A stretch of 64,000 nt of DNA from Bradyrhizobium sp. WSM471 (GCF_000244915.1 NZ_CM001442.1:6448001-6512000); one strand, 5' to 3'; counted from the first letter of the stretch, positions 26,305 through 35,712 are shown. Translations and numbers: made by a program. Notes: generated from the letters alone by a model not told the origin.

Positions 26305-28124
26305 ATCGTCCCCAGCAGGCCCTGCGGCCTGAACCGCACCAGCAGCAGCAGCACGATGCCGTAGATCAGGATGCGGTACTCCGCCGCGATGCGGAACACT
26401 TCCGGCAGACCGACCAGCGCGACCGCCCCGAGAATCGCCCCGACGACATTGCCGAGGCCGCCGAGGATCACGACGGTCAGCGCCAGGATGGATTGCTGCG
26501 TGTTGAAGGTCTCGTGGTTGATGTAGGAATAGAGATGCGCGGCGATGCCGCCGCTGACGCCGGCGGCAAAGCCGCCGAAGATAAATGCGAGCGATTTGTA
26601 TCGATTCAGGCTGAGTCCATAGGCGCGCGCGGCGATGTCGTCGTCGCGGATAGCGCGAAAACTGCGGCCGAGATGCGAGCCGAGCAGGCGTCCCTGCAGC
26701 AGCGCCAGCACGACCATCACGATGAAGCTGAACCAGTAGATCGAAACTGGGCTGACCAGCTCATAGCCAGCCAGCGACAGCGGCGGGATGCCGGAGATGC
26801 CGATCGGCCCGCGCGTGACGCTCTCCCAGTTCAGGATCACCAGCGAGACGATCTCGCCGATCGCGAGCGTCGCGATCGAGACATAGTGCCCGCGCAGCCG
26901 GAACGACGGGGAAATCAGCGCCGTGCCCAGCGCCGCGCTCATCAAGCCGCCAGCGATGATGGCAAGGCCGACCGGGACGGCGAACGTGAGCGACAGCAGC
27001 GCGGAGGTGTAGGCACCGATCGCGAGCAGCGCGGCGTGTCCCAGCGAGACCTGGCCGATGGTGCCTGCAACAAGGGTGAGGCTCAGCGCGAGCATGCCGA
27101 GCAGCCAGGCGTTGATCAGCGTCTGGAGCACATAGAACGACACCGGCAACAGCGGCAGGATCGCGAACACAGCGGCAGCGATCAGCAGAGCCCAGCGCGG
27201 AATCCGCACCGGGCGGCTCGGCGCGATGAAAGTGCCGGTGAGCGGTTCGGGCGGCGCCTGCCGTGCGCTGGCGAACAGGCCGTTCGGGCGCAGTACGAGC
27301 ACCACGACCAGCAGCAGGAAGGCGAACAGATTGCGGTAGCTGGTGCCGAACACGGCGACGCCGTAGCTCTCGACCAGTCCGAGCAGCAGGCTGCCGATCA
27401 CCGCACCCGGCACGTTGCCGGCACCACCGACGACTTCGGCGACGACACCCTTGAGCGTCGCCTGCAGGCTCATCGCGGTGTCGATCTGGTTGTAGTACAT
27501 GCCAACCAGAAGGCCGGAGACGCCGCCGAGCGCAGCCGCAATGCCAAACACGGCCTGATTGACGCGGTTGACGTCGACGCCCATCTGCATCGCGGCGTCG
27601 CGATCCTGGGCCGTGGCGCGGATGGCCCAGCCAAGCTTGCTGTAGCGCAGGAACACGAACAGCAGCAGCGCGCTGGTGACGCCGACGCCAGCGATGAGCA
27701 GATCGAGCGGGCCGATCGTGCCGCCGCCGATCTGGAAGCGGACATCCGGCAACTGGCTTGGCAATGCACGCGGATTGGGCGAGAAAGTCAGTATCACGAG
27801 CTGATCGAGCACGAAGCTGATGCCGATGGTTGCCAGCAGCGGTGCGATGCGCACCGAGTTCTGCAGCGGACGCAGGCCGAACCGTTCGATGATCAAGCCG
27901 ACCAGCGCCGCCGCCACCGCGACCACGATGATCGTGAGCGGCAGCGGCGTATGCAGCTGCACCACCGCGACCCAGCCGATATAGGCGCCGACGAGGTAGA
28001 TCGACCCTTGCGCAAAGTTGATCAGCCGGCTGACGCCGAAGATCAGCGCGAGCCCGACCGCAACGAGAGCGTAGACGTTACCGACGATCAGCCCGTTGAT
28101 CGTGTAGTCGAGCCAGGAAGACAC
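26301..28124 (-). CDS. Fused LivH-LivM permease of the branched-chain-type ABC transporter
   Basis: A 607-residue integral membrane protein. Residues 1 to about 290 are a LivH-like permease ([26 protein letters not shown]) and residues about 310-607 a LivM-like permease ([25 protein letters not shown], ending [24 protein letters not shown]). In many bacteria these are two genes; here they form one chain joined through a short linker near [12 protein letters not shown]. Translation probably starts at GTG 28124 behind TGAGGGGATC. It lies 13 bases after the binding-protein gene. Confidence 0.92.
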   Translation of the reverse strand: MSSWLDYTINGLIVGNVYALVAVGLALIFGVSRLINFAQGSIYLVGAYIGWVAVVQLHTPLPLTIIVVAVAAALVGLIIERFGLRPLQNSVRIAPLLATIGISFVLDQLVILTFSPNPRALPSQLPDVRFQIGGGTIGPLDLLIAGVGVTSALLLFVFLRYSKLGWAIRATAQDRDAAMQMGVDVNRVNQAVFGIAAALGGVSGLLVGMYYNQIDTAMSLQATLKGVVAEVVGGAGNVPGAVIGSLLLGLVESYGVAVFGTSYRNLFAFLLLVVVLVLRPNGLFASARQAPPEPLTGTFIAPSRPVRIPRWALLIAAAVFAILPLLPVSFYVLQTLINAWLLGMLALSLTLVAGTIGQVSLGHAALLAIGAYTSALLSLTFAVPVGLAIIAGGLMSAALGTALISPSFRLRGHYVSIATLAIGEIVSLVILNWESVTRGPIGISGIPPLSLAGYELVSPVSIYWFSFIVMVVLALLQGRLLGSHLGRSFRAIRDDDIAARAYGLSLNRYKSLAFIFGGFAAGVSGGIAAHLYSYINHETFNTQQSILALTVVILGGLGNVVGAILGAVALVGLPEVFRIAAEYRILIYGIVLLLLVRFRPQGLLGTM

Positions 28125-28137
28125 GCAGGAGATCCCC

Positions 28138-29295
28138 TCAGGTCGGCTTGCCGTCCCAGAGCGCGAACTGGCCCTTGCGCACGACGAGCTCGGCGTTCAT
28201 GGCGCCCTTGACGCGCCGGCTTTCGACGTCGAACGTCGCTTTGCCGAAGATCACGCTCGAGACGTCCTTCACTTTCGTGAAGGCGTCGCGGATCGCGCGC
28301 CGGTCGGTGCCGCCGATCTTCACCACGGCAGCCGCCATGTTCATCGCGTCATAGGCGTAGGCGTTGAATGCGTCGGGCTCCACCCCGTTGTATTTCTTCT
28401 TGAAGCCCGCGATGAATTTCTGCACCTCGGGGCGCGGGTCTTCCGGGAAGTAGCGCGTGCCGACATGGACGTCCTCGACGGCCTCGCCGCCGAGCTCCAG
28501 GAATTTCGGCGAGTAGACCGAGCTCGCGGCGCAGATCACCTGCTTCAGCCCGACCTGGCGCGCCTGGCGCGCGATCAGCGCACCGTCGGAATAATAGGAG
28601 ATCAGGATCAGCCCGTCCGGATTGGCATCGCGGACCCGCACCAGCGTAGAGCGGAAGTCGCGCTCCTCTGCGATGTAGCCTTCGGTGACGGCGATTTCGG
28701 CGCCGTTCTCCTTCGCGGCCCTGACGAAATAGTCGCGGCTGGTGCGGCCCCAATCGGTGTTGAGGTGCAGCACGGCGAGCTTCTTCAACCCGAGACGCTT
28801 CACGGCATAGGCCGCCAGCAGCGGCTGCTCGTCAGCCTGGCTGACCGAGGTGCTCCACATGAAGTCGCCGCCCTTGGTGAAATCGGGATGCGAATTGGTG
28901 AATCCGAATTGCACCAGCCCGCCGCGCTGATAGATCGGCGAGGCCGCCATCGAGGCGGGGCTGGAGAAGTCGCCGAGCTCCATGACGATCCTAGGATCGG
29001 AGACGAACTTCTGGGCGATCGCCACCGACTGGCGCGGGTCGCTCTGGCTGTCCTCGAAACTATAGGCGAGCTTGCGGCCGTTGATGCCGCCCGCTGCCTG
29101 GATCTCGTCGAGCGCGAGATCAAAGCCCTGCTTCCACTGCGTGCCATATTGTGCGTTCGGCCCGGTCAATGGACCGCTGACGCCCAGCAAAATCGGTTCG
29201 GACGATTGCGCAACCGCGGCGCGCGAGAAAGCTGCTCCCGCCATCATGGCGGCAAGCGAGCCCTTGACCAGGGTACGACGATCGATGTTGCTCAT
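28138..29295 (-). CDS. ABC transporter substrate-binding protein (LivJ/K type)
   Basis: Periplasmic ligand-binding protein of the amide/branched-chain class. The start at 29295 gives [18 protein letters not shown], a twin-arginine-like signal with cleavage near AVAQ. The mature chain contains the family pattern [42 protein letters not shown]. Its genes for permease and ATPases follow directly, and two alkylhydroperoxidase-fold genes precede it. Confidence 0.92.
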   Translation of the reverse strand: MSNIDRRTLVKGSLAAMMAGAAFSRAAVAQSSEPILLGVSGPLTGPNAQYGTQWKQGFDLALDEIQAAGGINGRKLAYSFEDSQSDPRQSVAIAQKFVSDPRIVMELGDFSSPASMAASPIYQRGGLVQFGFTNSHPDFTKGGDFMWSTSVSQADEQPLLAAYAVKRLGLKKLAVLHLNTDWGRTSRDYFVRAAKENGAEIAVTEGYIAEERDFRSTLVRVRDANPDGLILISYYSDGALIARQARQVGLKQVICAASSVYSPKFLELGGEAVEDVHVGTRYFPEDPRPEVQKFIAGFKKKYNGVEPDAFNAYAYDAMNMAAAVVKIGGTDRRAIRDAFTKVKDVSSVIFGKATFDVESRRVKGAMNAELVVRKGQFALWDGKPT

Positions 29296-29356
29296 GGATG
29301 GCTCCATCCTGTCAGGTGTTGAAACAACCAGCAATTTCCATGCCGATGAGATTGGC

Positions 29357-29941
29357 CTATTTCGAGGGCTCGCCGAGCGACAGCATCAGCCGGTTCGCCC
29401 AGTTGAAGAAAGACGCGCCGTTGATGACGTCGACGATCTCCGCATCGTCGAGACCGGCGCGGCGCAGCTCATCGATATTGTCGGGGCCGAACGCGATCGG
29501 CGTCGCAGCCAGCGCCACCGACGCCTTGACGACCGCATTCCAGCGCTCGCCGAGATCAGCGCCGACGCCGTCGTCGAGCAGCCGCTGCACATCGTCGCGG
29601 CGCTTGGAATAGGTGCTGGCGAAACGCGCATGCACGGAGGCGCAGTAGATGCAGCCGTTGTAGCGCGAGGTCGCAGCCGCCGCGAGCTCGCGCTCGGCGC
29701 GCGGCAGGCCGTCGGCAACGTTGTAGAAGATGTCCTTGTCGGTCTTGGTGCGGGCCTCCAGCACCTCGGGATCGCGCACCAGCAGGCGGAAATACTCGGA
29801 CTTGGAACGGGACCGATCGACGAGGCCGGCGAAATGCCGCTCGGTCAGCTCGGCTTCGGGCAGCGGATCGATCCACGACACCCAGCCCAGTTCATCCTGG
29901 GTGAAGACGACGGGCGGATTGACATTGTTTACAGCGCTCAT
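29357..29941 (-). CDS. Alkylhydroperoxidase-fold protein (Avi_7169-like)
   Basis: A 194-residue carboxymuconolactone decarboxylase (CMD)/AhpD-fold protein. The redox-type motif Cys-x2-Cys-x3-His is present as CIYCASVHARF (about residue 105), the arrangement used by AhpD peroxidases. It resembles the 'alkylhydroperoxidase domain protein, Avi_7169 family' that travels with a second CMD protein and a luciferase-like monooxygenase, exactly the neighbours seen here. The reaction is unknown. The gene lies 12 bases downstream of its partner. Confidence 0.85.
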   Translation of the reverse strand: MSAVNNVNPPVVFTQDELGWVSWIDPLPEAELTERHFAGLVDRSRSKSEYFRLLVRDPEVLEARTKTDKDIFYNVADGLPRAERELAAAATSRYNGCIYCASVHARFASTYSKRRDDVQRLLDDGVGADLGERWNAVVKASVALAATPIAFGPDNIDELRRAGLDDAEIVDVINGASFFNWANRLMLSLGEPSK

Positions 29942-29953
29942 GATGCAGCCTCC

Positions 29954-30583
29954 TTACGCGCCGGCCGCGGCGTTCGCGGTGCGCCCGAGCGAGGCACCGA
30001 GCACGCGCAGTCCGGTGACGACGCGCACCTGGAACGACAGGAACGCAACGAGCTGAGAGAACGTGACGATGCCGGTGTTCGACCAGCCGGCGGCGAGCAG
30101 AGCCTTCATGTCGGCTGCAGCCGCATCGCGCGGGCGGAACACCAGCAGATGCGCATGTTCGAACGCCGCAGCGAGCCGGTCCCCGAGATCGGGCTTGCGC
30201 TCCGCGCTGACGCGATAGATCAGGCCGGCCTTGTTTTCGACCGACAGCGGGCCAGCTGGAAACGCACCGTAGGGGCCCGAGGTCTCGCCCCGCGCAATTT
30301 CGACATCGACCGCTTCGACCAGGCGCGCGCCATCGGCGGTCGCAGCTAACTTCGCCCGGTAGAAGCCGGCCGTTGTGGGCTCGCGGTGAAGACCGATCAC
30401 GAAGAGCGCGACCGCGGCGCGCTCCACCAGCGAGACATCGCCGGCGTCGATCGGCTCGAACAGCGAGAGATAGCTGTTCTGCGCGTTGTCGCGCGCCTGC
30501 AGGCGGCGCCCGCGAATGGTATCGAGCGCCGAACCCGGTTCGATCCCGGCGAGCGTATCGATGATATCCTTGGTACCCATCAT
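29954..30583 (-). CDS. CMD-domain protein (Avi_7170-like)
   Basis: A CMD-fold protein of about 209 residues (MMGTKDIIDTLAGIEPGS...), related to the protein encoded next to it but without its Cys-x2-Cys pair, so it may be a structural or non-catalytic partner. It ends in a helix (GIVTFSQLVAFLSFQVRVVTGLRVLGA) typical of this family. The start may be either of two adjacent ATGs at 30583/30580. It sits between the luciferase-like gene and the Avi_7169-like gene. Confidence 0.82.
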   Translation of the reverse strand: MMGTKDIIDTLAGIEPGSALDTIRGRRLQARDNAQNSYLSLFEPIDAGDVSLVERAAVALFVIGLHREPTTAGFYRAKLAATADGARLVEAVDVEIARGETSGPYGAFPAGPLSVENKAGLIYRVSAERKPDLGDRLAAAFEHAHLLVFRPRDAAAADMKALLAAGWSNTGIVTFSQLVAFLSFQVRVVTGLRVLGASLGRTANAAAGA

Positions 30584-30617
30584 TGAGCCTCGTGCAACGC
30601 GATTCCGTTCATTCCGA

Positions 30618-31652
30618 CTAACCCGCCAGTGCCACGTCGGGTGCGGTCCGCGCCCAGCCCAGCGCCGGCGCGACCTTCTCCGCGACCAGCTCGATCGAGC
30701 GCAGGATATGGGGATGCGGGGCATCGACCGAATGCGCCTGGAAGACGAGATCGGTCACCCGCTCCAGCGTGGCGTCGGCGCGGAGCGAAGCGATGACGTC
30801 GTCGGCCGCTCCGACATGGGTGTCGAACGCCGCGATCATCTCCTCGAGCGTCTCGCCCGGCTTGGCGTGGCCGCCCTTGAGGAATTGGGGCAGCGCGCGC
30901 CGCAGCCCGATATCGGCAAGGCGCATCGCCTCAGTGCGGTCGTCGGCGACGAAGACGGTGCGCGAAGCCATGATGCGGGGCTCCCGTCCCGGCGGCAGCG
31001 CTTCGAGATAGGCATCGATCACCGGATTCTGAATCTCGGCCAGCGTTGCCTTCGGCGCCTCCTTGGTCCGAGGCTGGGTGCGCGACAGCAACAGGCCATC
31101 GCCCGCCTTGCCGGCACGCGCGCCGCCCGCCACAGAGAACGTCGCCTGCCAGATCCGGTTGTCCAATTGCGGCCGCTGCGGATAGAGCGTGTCGCCACCG
31201 TCGAGCGGCTTGCCCAGCAGCGCGGTGCGGACGATTTCCAGATTGCGCGCAAAGATCTCGTTGCGCTGGGCGCTGTCGAGGCCGAAGGCGGCAAAGGCCG
31301 AGGGATTGCCGCCGGTGCCGACACCGAGCTCGAAGCGACCGTTGCAGAGCAGATCGAGCACCGCGGCGTCCTCAGCCACGCGTACCGCATTCTCAAGCGG
31401 CAAGGTGACGATGCCGGTGCCGAGCCGGATGCGCGAGGTTTGGGCTGCGACGTAACCGAGAAAGGTGAAGGGCGACGGCAGGCCACCCTCGCGCTCGTGG
31501 AAATGGTGCTGCGCAATCCACGCGGAATCGAGGCCCGCCTTCTCGGCGCGCACGATCTGCTCAGCCGCGAAGCGATATCGGTCGGCGGGCGGGGCCTCGT
31601 CGAGCAGCCGCGTGAAAAAACCCAGGCGTTTCAGGTTTGCTAAGCGTTTCAT
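30618..31652 (-). CDS. Luciferase-like FMN-dependent monooxygenase (KPN_01858-like)
   Basis: An LLM-class flavin enzyme of 344 residues: TIM-barrel start MKRLANLKRLGFFTRLL, then the SAWIAQHHFHEREGGLPSPFTFLGYVAAQTSRIRLGTGIVTLPLENAVRVAEDAAVLD core, which is strongly family-like. It belongs to the small subgroup found with paired CMD proteins and an ABC importer, and probably oxidises an imported sulfur- or nitrogen-containing compound; the substrate is not known. ATG 31652 was chosen because upstream residues in the frame are not family-like. Confidence 0.88.
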   Translation of the reverse strand: MKRLANLKRLGFFTRLLDEAPPADRYRFAAEQIVRAEKAGLDSAWIAQHHFHEREGGLPSPFTFLGYVAAQTSRIRLGTGIVTLPLENAVRVAEDAAVLDLLCNGRFELGVGTGGNPSAFAAFGLDSAQRNEIFARNLEIVRTALLGKPLDGGDTLYPQRPQLDNRIWQATFSVAGGARAGKAGDGLLLSRTQPRTKEAPKATLAEIQNPVIDAYLEALPPGREPRIMASRTVFVADDRTEAMRLADIGLRRALPQFLKGGHAKPGETLEEMIAAFDTHVGAADDVIASLRADATLERVTDLVFQAHSVDAPHPHILRSIELVAEKVAPALGWARTAPDVALAG

Positions 31653-31788
31653 ACGACCCCTGTCGGACGAGGATGGATCCCGATGATGTCGGTTGCCGCA
31701 GCTCCAGACAAGCGGGCATTGTGCAAGGCTCATACGCAAGCCTGCCCGCCGGGATCGTCCCGAGCTGAACTTTGGTTGGGCAGATTGC

Positions 31789-32436
31789 CTACCAGCTCGG
31801 CAGCACCGCGCCCTTGAACTTGGTCAGGACGAACTCCTTGACCCCCGCCGTGTGGTAGCTGTCCACCAGGATCTTGACCCAGGGCCTGTCCTTGTCGGCG
31901 GCGCGAACGGCGATCAGGTTGACATAGGGCCCCTTCGGGTCCTCGCGCAGGATTGGGTCCTTGACAGGATCGAGACCCGCCTGGGTTGCGTAATTGGTGT
32001 TGATCGCGGCAGCGTCAACGTCGTCGAGCGCGCGCGGCGCCTGGGCCGCGTCGACCTCGATGAACTTCAGCTTCTTGGGATTCTCGGTGATATCGAGCAC
32101 CGTCGGCTTGAAGCCCGTGCCGTCCTTCAGCTTGATCGCACCCTTGTCGCGCAGCAGCAGCAACACGCGGTCCGCCTTCTGGTTGTCCAGATAGGGCTGA
32201 TTCTGGAACGAATTGGCCTGGATCTCGCCGGCATCCAGCGCGGCGTTCGGCACGACGTAGTCGGAGAATTCGATGAGCTGGATGTCGAGACCCTGCTTGG
32301 CGGCGATCGGCTTCACGGCCTCGAAGATCTGGGCCTGCGGCCCCGGCGTCACGCCGATTTTGATGGTCTCGCCTGAAGCGGCGGCCGACCAGGCGGCGAG
32401 CACGGTTGCAAGGATCAGGGGGAGGCGAAACGACAT
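31789..32436 (-). CDS. MetQ/NlpA-family binding protein with an internal deletion
   Basis: A periplasmic substrate-binding protein of the D-methionine (MetQ) family, 215 residues with signal peptide MSFRLPLILATVLAAWSAAASG. The sequence follows MetQ (IKIGVTPGPQAQIFEAVKPIAAKQGL ... NSFQNQPYLDN) up to residue 85, then jumps directly to KADRVLLLLRDKG. The usual lobe-crossing segment of about 45-50 residues (containing the ...IPNDPTN... motif) is missing, although the frame is kept. No methionine permease or ATPase is nearby. It could be a degenerating gene or a trimmed binding protein. Confidence 0.8.
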   Translation of the reverse strand: MSFRLPLILATVLAAWSAAASGETIKIGVTPGPQAQIFEAVKPIAAKQGLDIQLIEFSDYVVPNAALDAGEIQANSFQNQPYLDNQKADRVLLLLRDKGAIKLKDGTGFKPTVLDITENPKKLKFIEVDAAQAPRALDDVDAAAINTNYATQAGLDPVKDPILREDPKGPYVNLIAVRAADKDRPWVKILVDSYHTAGVKEFVLTKFKGAVLPSW

Positions 32437-32836
32437 CTTGGTCTCCATGACTCGGCGGAAATGATTGGAACCGTATTCGCTTCTCCGCGGCGCGAAATCA
32501 ATGAAATGGAAATCCAAATTGGTCTCCTGGCGCGGACGACGCTTCTCCGTTCGTCCGCATGTGGGGAACGAAGGCACCTGCGCAGGCGTGAGGCGCATCA
32601 CGGCAAAACAGCACGGATCGTTGTCCTAGCCCGATGGAGCGAAGCGCAATCCGGGGCGCCGCCTGCGCGGCAGGACCTATCCTGGTTTGCGCTCGGCGCC
32701 ATCCCGGCTTCAACCTCCGCACATTCGTCATTTCGCCGCAGGGTTTTCTGACCCTGTCGGCATTGCCGCCTCGCCCTCGATGAAACATGATGGGTCCTGG
32801 CCAGTGACGACAAGTCTGTAAAGTGGGGATCATCCG
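32437..32836. other. Divergent intergenic region between two binding-protein genes
   Basis: About 400 bases. It must contain promoters for the MetQ-like gene (minus) and the peptide-type binding protein (plus). No SAM-type riboswitch was recognised. The middle is occupied by the palindromic element 32629-32708. The stretch 32727-32762 (CATTTCGCCGCAGGGTTTTC) resembles 17757-17800 inside the 612-bp repeat, suggesting a decayed fragment. Confidence 0.5.
32629..32708. repeat. Palindromic element (GATGGAGCG family), second copy
   Basis: GCCCGATGGAGCGAAGCGCA at 32629 and CTGGTTTGCGCTCGGCGCCA at 32681 are imperfect inverted arms of about 28 bases. The left arm closely matches the element at 18064-18147, so this is the same dispersed family. 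Confidence 0.7.
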
Positions 32837-34624
32837 ATGAACGAGAACGAAATCCGCAAGTCCATCGCGCAGGTGAAGCAGGGGACGCTGTCGCGACGCT
32901 CGTTCATGCAGACGATGGCTGCGATCGGGATCGCAGCACCGGTCGCGAGCCAGATCCTGGTCTGGAACGACGTGGCGATGGCGGATGCCACCCTGCCCTA
33001 CAAGCCGACCAAGGCCGGCGGCGGCGGCCCGCTGAAGATCCTGCTCTGGCAGGCTCCGACGCTGCTCAATCCGCATTTCGCGCTCGGCACCAAGGACCAG
33101 ATCGCCTCGCGCGTCTTCTTCGAGCCGCTCGCCGGCTGGGACAAGGACGGCAACCTCGTCCCCTGCCTTGCGGCCGAGGCTCCGTCCAAGCAGAACGGCG
33201 GCCTTTCGCCGGACGGCCTGAGCGTGACCTGGAAACTGAAGCAGGGCGTGAGATGGCACGACGGCAAGCCCTTCACCGCCGACGACGTCATTTTCACCTG
33301 GCAATACGCCTCGGATCTCGCCACGGCGGCGTACACCACCGGTTCATACAAGGACATCAAGGTCGAGAAGATCGACGACTACACCGTCAAGGTACTTTTC
33401 AAGGCCCCGACCCCATTCTGGGCCGACCCCTTCGTCGGTTCGGTCGGTCCGATCCTGCCCAAACATCATTTCGGCGACTATGTCGGCGCGAAGTCGCGCG
33501 AGGCGCCCGGCAATCTGAAGCCGGTCGGCACCGGTCCCTACAAATTCGTCGAGTTCAAGCCCGGGGACCTGATCCGAGCCGAACGCAATCCCGACTATCA
33601 CGTCAAGAACCAGCCGCATTTCGACACGCTCGAAATCAAGGGCGGCGGCGATGCGGTGTCCGCGGCGCGCGCCGTGCTGCAGACCGGCGAATATGACTTT
33701 GCATGGAACATGCAGGTGGAGGAGGAGGTCCTCAAGCGCATGGAGGCCAGCGGCAAGGGCAAGCTCGACGTCACGCCGTCAGGCAACGTCGAGTTCATCA
33801 TCCTCAACACGACGGACCCGTGGACCGAGGTGGACGGCGAGCGCTCCAGCCCCAAGACCAAGCACCCGACGCTGTCTGATCCCGCCGTTCGTCGCGCGAT
33901 CAACCTGCTGATCGACCGCGAGTCGATCCAGAAGTTCATCTACGGGCGCGGCGGCGCCGCCACCGCGAGCTTCGTCAACGCACCCAAACAGTTCAAGTCG
34001 CCGAAGCTGAAATACGAGTTCGACGTCGACAAGGCCAACAAGGTCCTGGACGAAGCCGGCTGGGCCAAGGGCGCGGACGGCATCCGCGAGAAGGACGGCA
34101 AGAAGCTCAAATTCGTCTTCCAGACCTCGACCAATGCGCCGCGTCAGAAGACGCAGGCCATCATCAAGCAGGCCTGCCAGAAGGCCGGCATCGAGATCGA
34201 GATCAAGGCGGTCACGGCATCGGTATTCTTCTCTTCCGACGTCGGCAATCCCGACACCTACTCGAAGTTCTATGCGGACATGGAGATGTACAACACCACG
34301 CAGCCGCAGCCCGACCCGGAGCGCTTCCTGAACCAGTGCGTCTCCTGGGAGATCTCCAACAAGGACAACAAATGGCTCGGCCGCAACGTCTCGCGCTGGT
34401 CCGATCCCGAGGCCGACAAGGCCTACAAGGCTGCGCAGAACGAGCTCGATCCGGCCAAGCGCGCCGCGCTGCTGATCAAGGTGGACGAGACTTTTTGCGA
34501 GGCCAACGTGTTCCTGCCGCTTCTATCCCGCAACATCGTCAACGCGGGGGTCAACAACCTCATGGTCGACATGTCGGGATGGGACGTCACGACCTGGAAT
34601 CTGGCGAGTTGGTACCGCAGCTGA
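32837..34624 (+). CDS. Solitary peptide/nickel-type ABC substrate-binding protein (family 5)
   Basis: A 595-residue periplasmic binding protein with a twin-arginine signal (GTLSRRSFMQTMAAIGIAA). Family features include SPDGLSVTWKLKQGVRWHDGKPFTADDVIFTW, GTGPYKFVEFKPGDLIRAERNPDY and the DPAVRRAINLLIDRES block. It is larger than typical DppA because of a 30-40-residue insertion around ERSSPKTKHPTLS. No permease or ATPase follows, and the next gene is a small hypothetical on the other strand, so it must use a transporter encoded elsewhere. Start ATG 32837 is preceded by AAGTGGGGATC. Confidence 0.9.
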   Translation: MNENEIRKSIAQVKQGTLSRRSFMQTMAAIGIAAPVASQILVWNDVAMADATLPYKPTKAGGGGPLKILLWQAPTLLNPHFALGTKDQIASRVFFEPLAGWDKDGNLVPCLAAEAPSKQNGGLSPDGLSVTWKLKQGVRWHDGKPFTADDVIFTWQYASDLATAAYTTGSYKDIKVEKIDDYTVKVLFKAPTPFWADPFVGSVGPILPKHHFGDYVGAKSREAPGNLKPVGTGPYKFVEFKPGDLIRAERNPDYHVKNQPHFDTLEIKGGGDAVSAARAVLQTGEYDFAWNMQVEEEVLKRMEASGKGKLDVTPSGNVEFIILNTTDPWTEVDGERSSPKTKHPTLSDPAVRRAINLLIDRESIQKFIYGRGGAATASFVNAPKQFKSPKLKYEFDVDKANKVLDEAGWAKGADGIREKDGKKLKFVFQTSTNAPRQKTQAIIKQACQKAGIEIEIKAVTASVFFSSDVGNPDTYSKFYADMEMYNTTQPQPDPERFLNQCVSWEISNKDNKWLGRNVSRWSDPEADKAYKAAQNELDPAKRAALLIKVDETFCEANVFLPLLSRNIVNAGVNNLMVDMSGWDVTTWNLASWYRS

Positions 34625-34665
34625 CGCCTTCCATCTCAGTGCTTGCCAGTTCAATCCTTGCCAAT

Positions 34666-34851
34666 TCAATCCCCGCCGGCGAATTGACGGTCGAGGTTTG
34701 ACGCCGTGTCGGCGCTTCTCAGCCGTTTCATGAGCTCATCCCTCTCCTTGCCGTCGGGCAACGACTCGGCCTTTTTGCGGATGGTCCTGGTGAACTCCGC
34801 AAGCCGCTCTTGAAGCGTGGTGGTTTGCTGAACGCGACGCCGCCTGAGCAC
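34666..34851 (-). CDS. Small hypothetical protein (61 aa)
   Basis: A charged, helical protein. The core TTLQERLAEFTRTIRKKAESLPDGKERDELMKRLRSADTASNLDRQF matches a small family common in Bradyrhizobium (pattern LEERLxxFAxxARExAxxLPPGxExDxLLxKxRxADTAxHLD). No domain of known function. Its N-terminus (MLRRRRVQ) is basic. Confidence 0.7.
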   Translation of the reverse strand: MLRRRRVQQTTTLQERLAEFTRTIRKKAESLPDGKERDELMKRLRSADTASNLDRQFAGGD

Positions 34852-34925
34852 GATCGGGTCTCCATGTCACGGCACCATGCGGTGCCTTTCCGGATTGCCA
34901 ATGATAAGAGCGGGCGCAGCCATAT

Positions 34926-34943
34926 CTATATCAAATGATATAG
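34926..34943. promoter_or_regulatory. AT-rich perfect inverted repeat
   Basis: CTATATCA-AA-TGATATAG, 8-bp arms around 2 bases. It lies 74 bases upstream of the small gene at 34666-34851, in an AT-rich patch that differs sharply from the surrounding GC-rich DNA. It looks like an operator for a dimeric regulator; none can be named. Confidence 0.45.
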
Positions 34944-35062
34944 TTCAAGCCATTTGGTACCGACGCTTTGTTCACATGTGAACAGTCGGAGCCTTCAGCT
35001 GACGGTTCGGGAACGAAAAGGGCGACTGTTACATTGACGCGGCGAGACAGCACGGACGCGCC

Positions 35063-35143
35063 ATGGGCAAGATATTGATCAGCACCGCCGTCGTAAGCCT
35101 GGCGCTCATCATTGCCTTCGCGGTCTATGTCATCACTCTGTGA
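35063..35143 (+). CDS. Possible 26-residue membrane peptide
   Basis: ATG 35063 opens a frame encoding MGKILISTAVVSLALIIAFA plus six residues: one Lys and then a single hydrophobic helix, ending in TGA at 35143. A hydrophobic peptide of this composition is unlikely in random GC-rich sequence, but the ribosome site is weak and no family evidence can be given. Confidence 0.35.
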   Translation: MGKILISTAVVSLALIIAFAVYVITL

Positions 35144-35183
35144 ATTGCCGACAGCACAAGCCAATGATGGTGCGGCTCGGGAA

Positions 35184-35366
35184 TCACCCGCGCGCGCAGC
35201 AATCGACCAACAGGTCCCATATCCGCTGCGCCTCGCCCGATGCGCGGGTTTCCGGACCCTTCTCCGGGTTGGACTGCGAATAGCCCGCCACCGGGTGCGC
35301 TTCACGCGGCACGATCCATCTCTGGGAGATCGGGTCGTACCATTTTCCGATCATCATTTCAGTCAC
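35184..35366 (-). CDS. Small hypothetical protein (60 aa)
   Basis: The product begins MTEMMIGKWYDPISQRWIVPREAHPVAGYSQ and ends IWDLLVDCCARG. Aromatic-rich, non-repetitive sequence suggests a real protein, but no family was recognised and there is no clear ribosome site. It sits between the possible membrane peptide and the stress island. Confidence 0.4.
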   Translation of the reverse strand: MTEMMIGKWYDPISQRWIVPREAHPVAGYSQSNPEKGPETRASGEAQRIWDLLVDCCARG

Positions 35367-35489
35367 GCCGATCGACTCACCGATTTGATCCTGGGCGGAG
35401 CTACGGCTCGCGGGCTTCGTCGAATCCCATTCACCGCGCCTCCCCCATTTTACAAATCGGCTTCTTGCCCGATCGTTCCCCCCGCGGCG

Positions 35490-35684
35490 TCAGCCCGGCC
35501 GCGCCGGATGCAGCGTACGGGGATGCCGCTCGTGCAGCAGCCGCGCGAGTTCTTCCCGCTCCGCAGGACGCCCCTTCATGGCGGTCTCGAACAGCGCTTC
35601 CTGGATGTCGCGCGGCATGTCACCCCACACGTCCATCGCCGCCCGTCCGAGCAGGCCCGCAAGATGATCCGCACCATCACTCAT
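35490..35684 (-). CDS. Small hypothetical protein of the stress island (64 aa)
   Basis: A 64-residue product with the core DMPRDIQEALFETAMKGRPAEREELARLLHERHPRT, a compact helical family seen in rhizobia without known function. It is divergent from the DUF892 gene and appears to share its EcfG-type promoter region: on the minus strand GGAAC-N16-TGTT (35715-35739) lies 31-55 bases upstream of the start. This suggests a role under general stress. Confidence 0.7.
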   Translation of the reverse strand: MSDGADHLAGLLGRAAMDVWGDMPRDIQEALFETAMKGRPAEREELARLLHERHPRTLHPARPG

Positions 35685-35712
35685 TCGGCTCTCCTGATCT
35701 AATCACGGGAAT

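Noticed and set aside
26493..28211. A 572-codon plus-strand frame across the Liv permease
   Set aside because: Antisense shadow of the fused permease, very rich in Asp, Arg, Gln and His with no domain.
32437..32836. SAM riboswitch before the MetQ-like gene
   Set aside because: No SAM-I or SAM-II like conserved core was recognised; the region is mostly a palindromic repeat.
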